Assembly (NCBI GenBank): GCA_035235625.1
Contig: CP141143.1
Location: forward strand, 39,045,178 to 39,109,177
Reading direction: 5' to 3'
Length of the DNA: 64,000 nucleotides
Origin: Saururus chinensis
Lineage: Eukaryota > Streptophyta > Magnoliopsida > Piperales > Saururaceae
The notes beneath the pieces are model-generated. The model saw only the letters and a list, made by a program, of their open reading frames with translations, was not told the DNA's origin and ran no database searches. Made by a program: the position numbers and the translations under genes. Shown here piece by piece: positions 47,210 to 59,745 of the stretch (its first letter is position 1; each line of letters begins with the position of its first letter).

Positions 47210-50200
47210 CAATATGTTACACCCGAGATTTTTACACACTTTTCTTAAAATTTCAAGGAAATTTTTTGCAATATGACATCTATAAATAGGGAAAATTGAT
47301 GAAATTCAAAACCTTTGAAAATATTTTTCATAAGTATAAATGATCTTACATAAGTTTTTCAACTTAAACTTTATCAAATTGTCATACGACTAAACCAAAC
47401 AATCTCAAGCATAAATTGAATACAAAACATGAAAATTAAATGTCATGGCCATGGGCTTAAATGAAAATATACCGCAGGCGTCTCTGAGTACAAATATAAC
47501 TATTCAGAGTGTAAAGTCTCATATACAAGTCTAGAAAAATATAAACATCTTAACTCTCATCTCACCCAATATGACAATTATCAAAGTAACACATTAGGAC
47601 GTGGGAAGACTACAAAGGACTCATTTTGAATCAAAGCTACACTAAAAGTCTAAAAATAGAGGTCCTTCAACAACAACACGAGTCTAATCCAAGGAGCTCG
47701 CGATTAAGGACCTATAAAATCGCCCAAAATATATGGGGCTAAAAAGAAGAAAAATGAGTATTTCCATACTTAGTAGGGGAGTTCTAGTTATTGAACTCCA
47801 TTAGTCCATACATAGATGCGCTCATGCAATTTTCACAAAAAGCAGGCATAACAAAACATAATCTTACAATACATAATATTTATGCTCATACACCAGTCAT
47901 TTTACCACACATCTTACACATACTCTCTTACTTGTACAATTTTGCTTAAATCCACGCGCTTACAATCTTGCTCATAAGTCATACACTGAAACTTACACTT
48001 ACAGTCTTTCTCAAAAACTTACACTTACCATCTTACTGGGATTCTTTCAAACTTTCTCTTACATATAATCTTACAAACTTACTCTTATAGTCATACACAT
48101 ACTCATACAATCAAACTCTTAACAACTAGAGCTCATTACAATCTAATCAACTCTAGTGTCAAAGGAAAGGAATGCTCCTGGGATGTCACCTTAACCTTTG
48201 GAGAGCAACTAGACGCCATGGACTTTTCGAAGGCAAGGCACACCTATACTTATGGCGCACAAAATCAAACAGGTAAGAGTAGATCCATGATACTACTTGA
48301 GTGGGCAAACACTCACACTTTAGGGGCCATAGAGTACCAACCAAGGTCCATACAGTGCCAGATAAGGGTAGAAATCATACAGTGCCTCTTTTGGGCAGAA
48401 AACTTACAGTGCCACATGTGGGCAAAATCATATAGTGCCATCTATAGGCAGAAAATCATATAGTACTGACTAAGGGAAAAAACTTACAATGCTCTCAATA
48501 GAGTATCAAATGTCTGGGCTTAAATACAACACTAAGACAAGACTAACAAAACATATAGCACTTTCGATATAGCATTAGATGTCTGGACTTAAATACAATA
48601 CCAAGACAACATCTCGCAGGAATAGACCTTTGCTAGACATGGAACATACATAGTCAAGTAATTATTGGCTGATCACACAAACACGAAACCAAATCCGTCA
48701 AACCCCTAAGGTCTCAAACTCACAAAGTTATCGTATTAGTTTTGCTTACGATTCAAGTTCGATTTACATAAGTTATGCAAGTACCATTATGCTAAGCAAT
48801 CCTTTCATCTTACAATCCTTAGCTAACCGATCTAAAGCTGAACCCATTCCAAAACATTAGTTTGTCAGGGCAGCATACTTTGCTTAACCCATCTATCTCA
48901 TAACCATACTTCCTATATGACATATCCTTACATATCTATACATGTCCACCATATGACCACATTATCTTACTTAGACATCATCAACTTAAGCCCCAAGATA
49001 CAACCTCACTTATCAAATTCTTACTAGAACCTTACTTATTATTCTTACATGCTAATTTATATTACGTACATTATGTGTGCATAGTTATGCAGTGAAACTT
49101 ACTATCTAGCAATCCCCCACACCATCCCCAAACCTTATGTTCGTTTACTCCCTGAGCCCACGACATACAATCCTAACCAAACCAATCCAATCAAATCCTC
49201 ACCTGTCAAATCCTTTGACATTCGACATATTGATACAAACCCACCTCCAAATCCATATAAAACCTCTATCGTCACTTATATTCCATTACACAAACATGTA
49301 TCCATCACCCATGACTTAGTGCAACACACATACTCATATCTATCATCCACACACATCACGTTCCCGTACTTCATCATAAAGCTTACCCTCACACTTCTTA
49401 GTCACCAAACTAACATTCATGTAACCCACAAAAGCACATCATACACATAACATACATGCACGATTAAACATAGCATATTCCATTACATTTCCCTCTTACA
49501 ACATGCAATTGGATCATTCTTTACTCTCAAAAGCATTAAATCATACATTCCTAGCATGTTGCTAAACATTTAAAGCAAACTATCATGAAATTATGAGTTT
49601 AAAGTTCCCTACCTCATAATCCATGGAAGTTCAATGGTGATCACATGACAATGGCAGCATTTGTAGCAGAATTGGCTGCCAAAGGCATTGCCTAGTTGAG
49701 AGAGCTATTGTCCCAAGGAGTTATAGAATGCTGAAGGTCATCACCGCAAGACGAGGTGACAAAAATCTGTTTGGAAAAATCTATGATCCACGGTGGTGTA
49801 GAAGGGAAATTGGGAGCAAGGTCATGCCAAAAAGAGTGATCCTTTGACCAGAATTGGGGTCAGTTGATTGAAGGTCGGCCGACGGCTGAGAATTGCTCAA
49901 CCAATTAGACGCCGAAATAGTTGACATTTGGCATCTAATGGCAGCAATTTCACATCAATGTTCGTCAACAATAGGGGCGGAGGCTGGGCATGTGCTCAAG
50001 GAAGGAGGATAGGTGAAGGATGGCTCTAGTGGTCAAAACTGGTCAACGATAGTGCCAATCTATGGTCAAGAGTTCTTAAAGTGGTGCCTTTACCCAGAAA
50101 TGCACACATGACCACATGCACTCATGTCCAAAGGGTAAAAATAGGGGGAACCGACTGAAGGACAGCATCCCAAAGTCCTAAAGGAGACTACGGAGCCATG

Positions 50201-51460
50201 GCTAGGCGGTGGTGGCCGGTATTGCTTCATTTGATGATCAAACCCAAACATAAAACTGAGTAGGACAATCTGCCAAAAAAGGGCAAAGCATTTTGTTTCG
50301 GGGCCAAGAAGGAGTGGCGTTAGGGCTAAAGGATCTAGGCGACTGGAAATGATAGGGCTGGGCTAATATGCATTGCCGGTCCAAGGTGAAGTCCCCTGAG
50401 ACAAATCGGAGGCTAGCCAGCTACTAGAGACTTAAAATTAAAGAGAAGCAGATAGGTTGAGGGATCTTGGCAGCCATCAGGGAGGAGAACGCTAGGTAAG
50501 CTGGTGTGGGGCCGGGAGCGGTTGTCCACCGACAGCGAAAAACAGAGAAACATCGGATTAGTTTGGTTTGGACTGAGTAGGAGAAGCATAGGGGTGGAGG
50601 AGAGGAGTGGGGAGGGAGTGTTGACAGCTCTAGCTGGCACCACCAAGAGCGTGTTGGTTGGGTAGAACCAAATCTGCCGGTGATGGGAGATGCCGATTGA
50701 CTGTGATGGTGTACTGGATGGAGTCTAGAAATTGGGGAAGATCAACCATTTTGGCAGAGCAGAAATGGGCTGGGCTGGGACAGAGGGCCAGAGGGGCTGG
50801 AAGTGGCATCCCTCTGCCCACAACCATATCGGCATGTTGAAGGCCTACCGACTAGTGGTGGCAGCAAAACTTCAGAAATGGGGGAGGGATTCTCTGTCGG
50901 GTAGATTAGAAGGAGAAAAGAGGAGAGGAGGACCAAGGAGCTGGGCAAGGGGGAGGCAAACTAGGCTAGGACGGCAGCCTAGCTATCTCCAGGCCAAGGC
51001 CGGTCAGAGGCCAATGGCTGGCTATGCTTCCCCAGTCGCAAACGCAAGAAAAACTAATGAAAAAAAGGGGTGGGGTTTACCTAGCATTAATGGAGGAGAG
51101 GGGGCCTGGGAGTGGCGGTCCCTTGCCATCACTGGGCAGAGGTAGAGCTTGGAGGCCCATTGGCCTACAACGGCGACAGTTGGGAGATGTAGAATGTGTG
51201 TGTGTGGGGGGGGGGGGGGGTTCACTCATTTTGCTTTTTCTTTCTCTCATTTTTCTACTGATTTTATGCCTATTCCCTTTGTGGCACAACGGGTCCATTG
51301 CTTGTAACTAGACCCCACACTCGACTCTACGGGTACGAATATTGAGTGAAATAAAAAAGATATCTACAATGAAGTGTTTAATTTGCCCAACAAAAAATGA
51401 GTGCAAAAATAATAGAAAGGTCATAGATAACTACAGAAAAATTATGGTTGTTACACAATA
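47210..51460. repeat. Target-site duplication of the 4.2-kb solo LTR-like element
   Basis: CAATA at 47210-47214 and 51456-51460. Both flanks belong to Sirevirus-like LTR copy C. Confidence 0.9.
47215..51455 (-). mobile_element. 4.2-kb solo LTR-like element with TGTAACA/TGTTACA ends
   Basis: The termini are TGTTACACCC at 47215 and TTGTTACA at 51455. They are self-complementary, so the strand is tentative and chosen to match 24735-27144. It has an exact 5-bp duplication and no recognisable gag or pol. About 47215-49640 is homologous to the inverted 24735-27144, including the GGCATTGTATGATT-type tandem units (48330-48500). The other part (49650-51300) is G-rich on + and ends in a run of 14 or more G near 51208-51221. 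It is most simply a very long solo LTR of an unrecognised family; a non-autonomous element without LTRs is the alternative. Confidence 0.7.
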
Positions 51461-52011
51461 TTTTGACAGCTTTGCCCTTTTTACCTTAATTTGGTTGAAA
51501 ACTCCCAAAATTACTTTCTAAGCTATTCTAAGTAATTTGTGTATGCAAGTATGTGCAAAATTAATCACTTTTACCTTCAATATTATTAATCTTATACCTT
51601 TATCAATAAGAACACATCTGTTTCTATTTTTTAAGTATGCTAATTCCAAATCCTTGACTACAACTAAATATAGTCAGATTCCTAAGATTAAAAATATATA
51701 TAAAGTTTCGTCATAGTTTTGATTAACAAAATTAGGCAATTATAATACATATGCCTCAAAACTTGAAAACAATTTATTTAACATATTGATCACCCCTCTG
51801 CCCAATAGATTGGGCAATGTTACTGTATTCTCTTCTTCACAGCCAATCGATAGGCTACACTATTTCTACAATGAACATTTCCATTTTTAGCCAATTTAAT
51901 CTAATACTTCACACAAGACTTTTGTAACATTATTAACCCTAATTTCTAATTATATAAGCTATATTAACTCCTAAACAAGACTAAAATATAACAAATTAAT
52001 TATAGTCATCA

Positions 52012-52499
52012 ATCCCACATTAATGGCTCCATTTGATTTTTCAAAATAAGCTGATTTTTAGTTCATAATCATTTTATTTTGAAAATTCATATGGATCTAC
52101 TAATTTGGAATGAAGGGAGTATAGTGTTAATTTTTTTTTTCCAACAACCCAATAACTCTTTACAAAAAGAAAAGGAAAACAACCCTAGAACTATTTTGGG
52201 GCCTTTCTATTATTGAAGTTAGTAGCTTTTGAATAAACAAATTGCTTGCTTCAATTAACATAATTGTTCTAGAAAAAGGTGAGGGTTTATTTTCTAATAT
52301 ATATGACACCATATGATATCATTTAGCTTGACCACTAGTCAAACCGGTTATCCCACCGAGTGATGAAACTAGATTGGTATCTAGCCGAGGTTCTAAAATA
52401 AATGTCATAATATATAGTAGGATAGGAAGAGAAACACCTACGTTAGCCAACAACTACTGAGCAAATAATCTTTGCTACAATAGAAACCATAGCCCTCTT
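52012..52499. other. Unassigned sequence between two LTRs
   Basis: AT-rich, with no domain or terminal repeat recognised. It lies between the outer end of the Athila-like 5' LTR and the Sirevirus-like 3' LTR. Confidence 0.5.
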
Positions 52500-53806
52500 T
52501 GAGTTTAATACTTGTCTAGATGAGGGTAGTGGATAAGTAAATTGCCCCTATTTCGATTATTTTACAAAGATATGGACTACAAGTTCCAGCCACAATGCGC
52601 ATGAATTTGTTTTAAACCGGAATAAATAAACCTAATTACTGTACACCATTCATGATCAATCTAACCATCAAATCATGCACACAAACTACACAATCACATA
52701 AAGATTTTTACATGGAAAACCCCAACTAGAGTAAAAAAACCATGACAATCTTAACCAAGGCTTAATCAATGCACTAGTAAGATATAGAACTTACAAGATA
52801 CAAAACAACTAACCAATCTCTTGACTTGAAACAAAATCCTTTCTTCAATCTTCTTCGTTGTTAATGTTGGCCTTCAATTCTTCCTCTTTGAATACGTGAA
52901 GCTTTCTCTCTTCGTGTTTTGTTCTTTGTCTTGTTCTTCTAGCAACTCAAGCAAAAACTCCTTTGTTTGTTGATATACTTCTTGAGATTTTTCAGCTCCC
53001 TTTGAAGAATTTGCCAACACTCCATGTATTTGTTGTGTCAAAATTTTCTAACTTTAGTTGTGCATCACCATGAATCCTTCATGAATACTCTCTTCAAGCT
53101 TTCTATGGATTCTCTAGGGAAAAAATGTGTAAAGGACTCTCCTTTCTTCTCTACTATTTTCTAGGTTTTTATCTCTTCAAATTAGTCATACCTTAGCCTT
53201 TAGATAGGTCTCCAAGTCTATTTTAGTATTTGACTTCAACTAGGAAAAAATACTCTTTTGGAAAGGATTTTTAAGGCAACTAAAACTAGTAGTGATCAAT
53301 CATTGCAAACAATGATCATCTTTCACTGTTTCTTTAGGGCACAAATCATTTGATCGATCAATTTTTTGATGAAGGGATCGATCGATAAACTCTTGCCTTC
53401 ATTTTACAAAGGGCTATACTTGATGTCGATCAATCTATTACCCGTGTAACCAATCGATGTATCTCTTATGTGCAATAGTTCTTAAACGATCGATTGATTT
53501 TTCTAGTGACTATTTCGACGATTGATCAATGACACTATTTAATTATAATTTTACTATTTTTAATCTAAATTGTCTGAAACCTTCAAAATCACATCTAAAA
53601 CTTTTCCAAATGACTTTAATTTGAGAATGTGTACTTAATAAACTTCTATTTATATCAACATGTTTTAGTCTTCAGTCTTGATCCAATGAACATGTCTGCT
53701 CCATTTTTGAAGTCTATATTTTTTGAAACTGACAGATTGAATACATACACAGTTTTTTATATGGTTTTGATCAATGAAATTAGCCAATTACATAACATAT
53801 GACACA
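52500..53806 (-). repeat. Sirevirus-like copia 3' LTR, copy D
   Basis: On the minus strand it begins TGTGTCATATGTTATGTAATTG at 53806, directly after a GGGGGAGATAGAAAGA polypurine tract, and ends near TTAAACTCA (52500). It aligns with copies A-C. ATCGATCG-rich motifs lie at 53340-53540, upstream on its own strand of CTATCTAAAGG (about 53215). Confidence 0.82.
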
Positions 53807-54309
53807 TCTTTCTATCTCCCCCTTTGTCTATTTTGAGATAAATACTACAAAATCAAAAATCAAAGTAAAAATAACAATTTATGACATAGTGCATTGACTT
53901 TCAATTTGTATATATGACTTGACAACACTAAAATTTAATATAGACACATTGGAATTGATCTTGAAAAGCCTTGTATTAACCTGCACTTATTTTGCACACT
54001 TACAATCAAAATAGCTTGCATAGTATTGTCAAAATAAGTATGACAATAAGTACTTTGATTTTCATTAATCACTTCTCCCCCTTTTGACACAAATAGACAA
54101 AAAGTAAAATAATATTGAACAATAATACTCAAATGAGCTCAATCAAGTCATAGATATCATGATAAGACATGAAAATAAATATTCCACAAAATAAAACATG
54201 TCTGTCATCACATATCCATCACAAACTCTATTGTAAAATACATTCCATAGTCAAATGAAACATAAATTGAACATAAACAAATTTGAGAACAAGAATACAT
54301 GAAAAAGTG

Positions 54310-55210
54310 ATATAAAAATAGAACATCAAGCATCTCTAGCATCATCATCCACATCATAATGCTCCTGCTCACTCTCGGCGCATGGGATTATGTCTCTGAG
54401 CATCCTCCTACTGTCTTTAAACTCTAGCGCACCTCATCTCTGAATGCACTAAACTCTGCATACAACACAAGTCTCTATAGTTGAATCTACAGGTTGGCTC
54501 ATCTGTTGGTGCCTGCTGCTCCTTTAGATCTCCATCCTGGCCCTTGTGGTGAGACATTATACGTCGTAACATTGCAACATCTATAGGTCACATCCCTACC
54601 ATAGTTGGCTCTCCTTCTGGGACCCTAACATGAACAAAGGTGAATATCTTACATAAAATATAAGGATATGGCAATATCTCATGCGTATGACCATGCAAAA
54701 AGGTCATAATCTGACCAAAAATAATCGAAAACAGATCTAACTCCAGCTTTGGCTATAAAATAATATATAAAATCCTAGCCATCGTGTGATCCACTCTCTC
54801 CTTCATAATACTCTCAATGTCATACTAATCAATGACATGAAGCAATCTATAAACGACAATCATGGAGTGTGCAAGGAGTGAAACATCTAGCTCTCTGCCT
54901 CTAGGAAGTTCAGTCAATCTCCCAGTCAACTCACTATTTGTCAAAAACTAAAATATGTCAAAGTGTGGATATCTCATCAATCTCCTCTCACACTGAATAA
55001 TGTCAGCATTGATATGAGGCATAACACAAACCTGTGTACCTCTAGCAACTCCTACTAATGTATCCTCATCATCCCATCTAAGGAATACCAATGTCTTACT
55101 AAATGAGGGTATACATGTTGATTTGAAGTAGAAATTATCCTAAAGTAATCCATCTAGTACAGAAGAGCTTCTATTGACTCCATTATGGTCTAATGGCACA
55201 TGGACTAAAC
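54310..55210 (-). pseudogene. Possible extra (post-pol) ORF remnant of the Sirevirus-like element
   Basis: One minus-strand frame stays protein-like over about 300 codons: ADIIQCERRLMRYPHFDI, LTGRLTELPRGRELDVSLLA, HEILPYPYILCKIFTFVHV. It lies between the region where pol should end and the polypurine tracts, which is where Sireviruses carry their additional ORF. I do not recognise a domain and see no obvious signal or membrane segment, so this is a positional call. It is broken. Confidence 0.4.
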
Positions 55211-56715
55211 TATGCTACACATCTGATCGGTCTAACTCGCTCTCCCCTGTTTAAAAAATCCTTGAAAACCATTTTAAATCCACTAAAAATCGACAAAGGA
55301 GGCTTGATTCACACCTTGGCCGTAGGCTAAATCTTGAAAAAACTGAAATCTTGTGTTTCCTCACGCAAATCTAAGGCAAATAGCCTCCTAGCTCACTTTC
55401 GCATCCTTTTGAAGTGTTTGGAGTGAAATAAGAGGGTTTATGAGCTTTGGACAAATTTTAAAATATCATTTCAAAGGGAAATACCACCAATGATTGATTG
55501 CTCTAGGGATAGATTAATCGATATTGAAATCTTTCTTATTTTTAGTTTTTCAAAAATTAAGAAAAATAATTAATTCTAATAAAAGTCCAAAAAATCCCTA
55601 AAATTAATTCATGATGTTATCCATCAAAATCAGACCCCAAAATAAAATTCAAACAATGAAAACAAGCATAATTGAGCTCTTTTCGGTGAATTTTTAATTT
55701 ATTTTCCTTTATTCTAAGTGCATCCAAAGATTATGTTCTTAAATACCTTACTTTGATTAGTTAACTCTATTGGTATGTGACTGTCAATTTTATTTTCTTC
55801 TTTTTGACACTTTAACTCTCTTTATTAAAATTTTGAAGAAATCACCAATGCTTTTTAGTCTTGTCTCTTTTAATCTTGAATCTTGTACAATCACTTTTAT
55901 TTAAATTTAGGCAAATTTGTTCAGACCCTAGTAAAGACAAAGTTCTCATTTTTCAACTCACTTTAACTAGAATATATGTACATTTTCTCCTGAAAATATA
56001 TAACAATCAAAGCTAAAAAAATATGCCCATGATTTTTTCAGAGTCATAATATTTTCCCTCAAATAAATTTTCTTGGCTTAGCTTTTTCTTAATCTTCTCT
56101 ACTTCCATCATTTTTTTCATTTTTTTCATTTTTTTACTTTCTTTTTCATTTATTTTTCTTAGTCTTCCTAAATTTACAGACATAATGTTTAGACTCAAGT
56201 CACTTTTATGTATAAAAATCAGAAGAGAATTCTTAAACAAAGGTTGACTTAGGTGTTTAGAATCTAGCGGAGTCTTAGTGATCAAATTAGAAGATCTTAT
56301 GCTAGATTTCTATTTAGAATTCAAAAGAAAATGAAATTTTAATTTAATGTGTTTCAATATTTGTAAGTCTTATGTACATCAAGTGAAAGAGAATTAAATC
56401 AAGGACAAAAAACTTAATCTCTTTACTTAGAGATGACAAGCTCCTTAGCTCTGCATAGCCAACCTATGCTAAGGCAATATAAGGTGCTTTCGTTCACTTT
56501 TCCTACTTGATCCTTCTATCCTAAAGATCAATCTTCGTCTCCCACACTCTCTTCATTTTCTTCTCATAAACTTGGTGGGGGTAGGTAGGGGTCACAATGG
56601 TAGTGTACTTCTTCTTATTCTTCTTTAGCCTACGTTTGAAAGGATAACTCTTTGGGCACTCTCTTCTAGTATGAGAATCTCTATGACATATGTCACACTC
56701 TCACAATACTAGAAT

Positions 56716-58195
56716 TGTAACACCTCGGCCTGAGAACCAACCCGAGCTAGAGGTTCGGGACACAAAAATGGGGTTATAATTTTTTTCATAAAAACCAAGA
56801 GCGACGGAGTTTGAGTGCGAGAGTTGTAATGTTTCTCTATGCACTATGGAGATTTAGGTACTCTGTTGTGCGTAGGTCTATGATGTTATTCCAATACAAT
56901 CAGATCCAAATGTAGTTATGCCTAATGGCTATTACATACACATGACAATGCCAAATCATATATGTTAAAATATATATATCCGGATATTTAATCGGAGTCA
57001 TACAAAAATTCATAATTCATTTGAGTTAAATGGAAGCTAACAAATTAGCGGAAACACACATCTCGCTCTATCTAGAGCCGAGCAAAACACATCGAGCGTA
57101 TTGGATCATATCAGATTACATAAAATCATATCGAATCTCATCTGACCATGTTGGAGCATATCAGATCACAACATAGTATATCAAAACTCATAAGATCATA
57201 TTAGATCAAAGCATATCTAAACACATTCAGATCATATTGGATCAAAATAGAGCATTTAAGAATAGATAGATTCAAAGTAAAATAGATAATCACACATCGG
57301 ATTAGAGCATCACTTATAGATTATTTAACATCTTAAGTTAGCAACTTAAGATGCACATGCACTCGTATACTTATACATATTAAATCAGAAGGACAGAAAT
57401 GCTTACTCCCTTGAAGTTCCTCTGAAGTAGCGACTTTCGGAGTTGCTTCTTCATTGGGTGTCTTCCCCTTCAAGTTTGGAGATAGCAGACACAACCTCCT
57501 CTTGCTCTAGAAAGATTCTTTCTTTGCGCTTGAAGGCTACAAATGGACACTCCCATTTCCTAGGGTTCAAAACTCTTTGCATGCTTGAAGCTATTGGACA
57601 AAACTTCTCCTTATCCGGAGACGCTTTTTTCTTTTGCACCCGTAGGTGATGGACAAAACCTCCCCTTACCCAGAGACATCTCTCACTTTCAGTGCCCATA
57701 GACGACAGACGTAACCTCCCGTTACTTAGAGATGCTTCTTACTTTCTGTGCCCATAGGCAATAGACATAACCTCCCCTTACTTGGTGATGCTTCTCACTT
57801 TTTACTTGTAGGTAACAGACATAGCCTCCTCTTTCCTAGAGCTATTTCTTCCCTCTAAAGTATCCAACTCAAAAAATGGACCCTTCCATTGCATAGAGCA
57901 CACTTGATTTAGTTACGAATGCCTTTTGAATGGACTAAATTAGATTGAGAATGGCCAAAAATAGAGAAATCAAAATCAGATTAGAAAAAACCTCAAATGT
58001 TTAATTACCAAACCCCCATGGTCATAGCTTTCTATCTTGACCTCCGTTTTGTGCATTCTTTGATTATGACACTTGTTTCTTTTATCTCTACCCATATATA
58101 GGTATTTCATCACTAGAAACCCCCTAAATCCATTTCAAATGTATAATTACCCATACCCCCTTAGGTTAGACGTAATCAAAAAATGGATCGTTACA
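56716..58195 (-). mobile_element. TGTAACA-type LTR, copy 1 (~1.48 kb)
   Basis: The ends are TGTAACACCTCGG at 56716 and GATCGTTACA at 58195. It is homologous in inverse orientation to 60444-62448 (for example GATGTTATTCCAATACAATC at 56882). About four units of 56-57 bp (ACAGACATAACCTCCCCTTAC type) lie at 57600-57840. The strand is inferred from CCTATATATGGG on minus near 58103, with the units downstream of it. The flanks AGAAT and ATAAC do not match, so the target duplication is unconfirmed. No internal genes are seen; it is probably a solo LTR. Confidence 0.75.
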
Positions 58196-58879
58196 ATAAC
58201 TTTTGACGTAGGTGGGTTGGGCATACTATCTTAGGTTATTTATCACTTTTTTTAGCCTTCACAAAGATAATAGGTTTTACCAAGGGGGTAGTCAAGGAAT
58301 TATCAAAACCAAAGCCCATCTTAATATCTTGACCTATGCTCAACATAGTCTCCAAATTCTTCTTCCTACTCTTAAGTATATTTAATTTCTCTTTAGATGA
58401 CATAAGTTCTATATTGAGAGTATTATAGTTTTCTCGTTCAAGCTCAATTCATTCTTAAGGTCTCTTCTCTTTCTAACTTGATGTTAAACTCTACTAACCT
58501 ATTTACCTCTCGAAAAGACAAGACTAACTCATCATTTTTATTTTCTAATTCTCTCTGGAGGAAACCTTTGTACTCATCAGAATCAAAGACTTTGAGTTCC
58601 CTTCAAGAGAAGAGGACCCATGAGAATCTTCACTAGAACCATCTTCCTTCAGACTTGCATGGAAGGCAGTACAGTTACATATCTTATCTTCGTCAGAAGA
58701 ACTCTCATTAGAGTAAGTTTCTTAAAACAACTTTTCTTTTATTCTTATTATCAAACGAGTGTCCTCAATTCAATCGGTCTGGTAGCATTTCCCATATCAG
58801 CTCTTCTAATCATCAAAAGAATTATAAGAATTATTGTTAGGACAATCAACAATAGAATGACTTAACTTACCACCACTTC

Positions 58880-59745
58880 ATATTCTTCTTGTCTTGTTTG
58901 TTTTGCCTCTCATATCTCTCCCCTTGTCTATTTCCTAAATTTTTTCCCTTATTCCCAAACTTAAAGTTATGAGATTTCACAAATCTCTTGAGGTTTTAAG
59001 CTAACAATAGCATTAATTTTTTATCAAGCTTAGATTCTTCAAATTCTCCTAAGGTGCTTAAAGCTTTATTTTTTTTGGGAGTTTTTTTAGATGTCTTAAG
59101 GGCAATTTGTTTTTCCTTTGATATCTTAAATAATTCTTTCTTTTTTATATAAGATTCTTCTTGTATCTCAAATTTTCTCAGGTTCCCTACAAGTTCCTTA
59201 ATGTTTATGGTGTTTATCTTTTTAGAATCATTAATTGCTGCCACCTTAATTTTAAATTTGGAGAATAAGGACCTTAACAATTTTCTTACAACTAGCTAGT
59301 TAGGAACGGGCTCCCCTAATTAAGCACAAGTATTGACTATGTCTGATATCTGAGCATAATACTCCGAAATTGTATTATCTTCATTCATTATCAAGTTTTC
59401 TAATTCAAAGGTAAGCTTTTATAACCTAGACAATTTAACAATTTCAGTTCTCTCATTATACGTCACAAGTTTTTCCCTTGCAACCTTAGCGGATGTGCAA
59501 TTTGAGATTAACCTATGTTATGACTTTCCTATGAAATTAAACAATGCACTAAGGGCCTTACTATTTTTATTTTCAAGTTTTGTTTTATTTTCATCCCATT
59601 CACTCTCGTCTTTTAAGATTGAATTTCTATCTTTGTCTTTGGTTATGAGAGGATTCCAACCTTTAATCACCGCTTTCTAGGCATTACTATCAAGCACTTT
59701 AATAAAAGCTCTCATCCTATTATTTTAATAAGAAAAATTTTGACA
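58880..59745 (-). pseudogene. Ty1/copia gag (UBN2-type) fossil
   Basis: On the minus strand, successive stretches match the copia gag pattern: a KALSALFNFIG-type block, ISNCTSAKVAREKL, FELENLIMNEDNTISEYYAQ, then LRSLFSKFKIKVAAINDS and INIKELVGNLRKFEIQEE (58996-59280). The order and spacing fit UBN2-type Gag of Ty1/copia. It is broken in several places. Confidence 0.82.

Larger units (their letters stand above)
46266..51758 (-). mobile_element. Sirevirus-like copia solo LTR, copy C, split by a nested element
   Basis: Without the nested 4.2-kb element it is about 1.25 kb. On the minus strand it starts TGAGGCATATGTATTATAATTG (from 51758) and ends TAAACTCTCA (46266), with an AAACT duplication. 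GATCGATCAATT motifs at 47110-47210 precede TATTTAAAGG on the minus strand (about 46980). Confidence 0.87.
46261..51763. repeat. Target-site duplication around Sirevirus-like LTR copy C
   Basis: AAACT at 46261-46265 and 51759-51763. The Athila-like LTR continues on both sides. Confidence 0.88.
45415..52011 (-). repeat. 5' LTR of the Athila-like element, split by a nested solo LTR
   Basis: Its two parts are 45415-46260 and 51764-52011, about 1.1 kb in all. The first part is clearly homologous to about 1540-2220. On the minus strand the LTR appears to begin TGATGACTATAATTAA (52011) and ends GATCA (45415), directly followed by the primer region. CCTATCGATTGGC-type and CCCAATCTATTGGGC motifs (about 51805-51860) precede a TATATGAAC box (about 46228). 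Confidence 0.75.

Noticed and set aside
50413-51311. Cluster of overlapping open frames of 60-137 codons
   Set aside because: It lies in the G-rich part of the 4.2-kb LTR-like element with frames on both strands and no motif; compositional.
52370-52395. TTGGTATCTAGCCGAGG as a primer-binding site in + orientation
   Set aside because: No LTR end precedes it and the surrounding element runs on the opposite strand.
56711-58200. Target-site duplication for TGTAACA-type LTR copy 1
   Set aside because: The five bases on the two sides (AGAAT and ATAAC) do not match, so no duplication is claimed.
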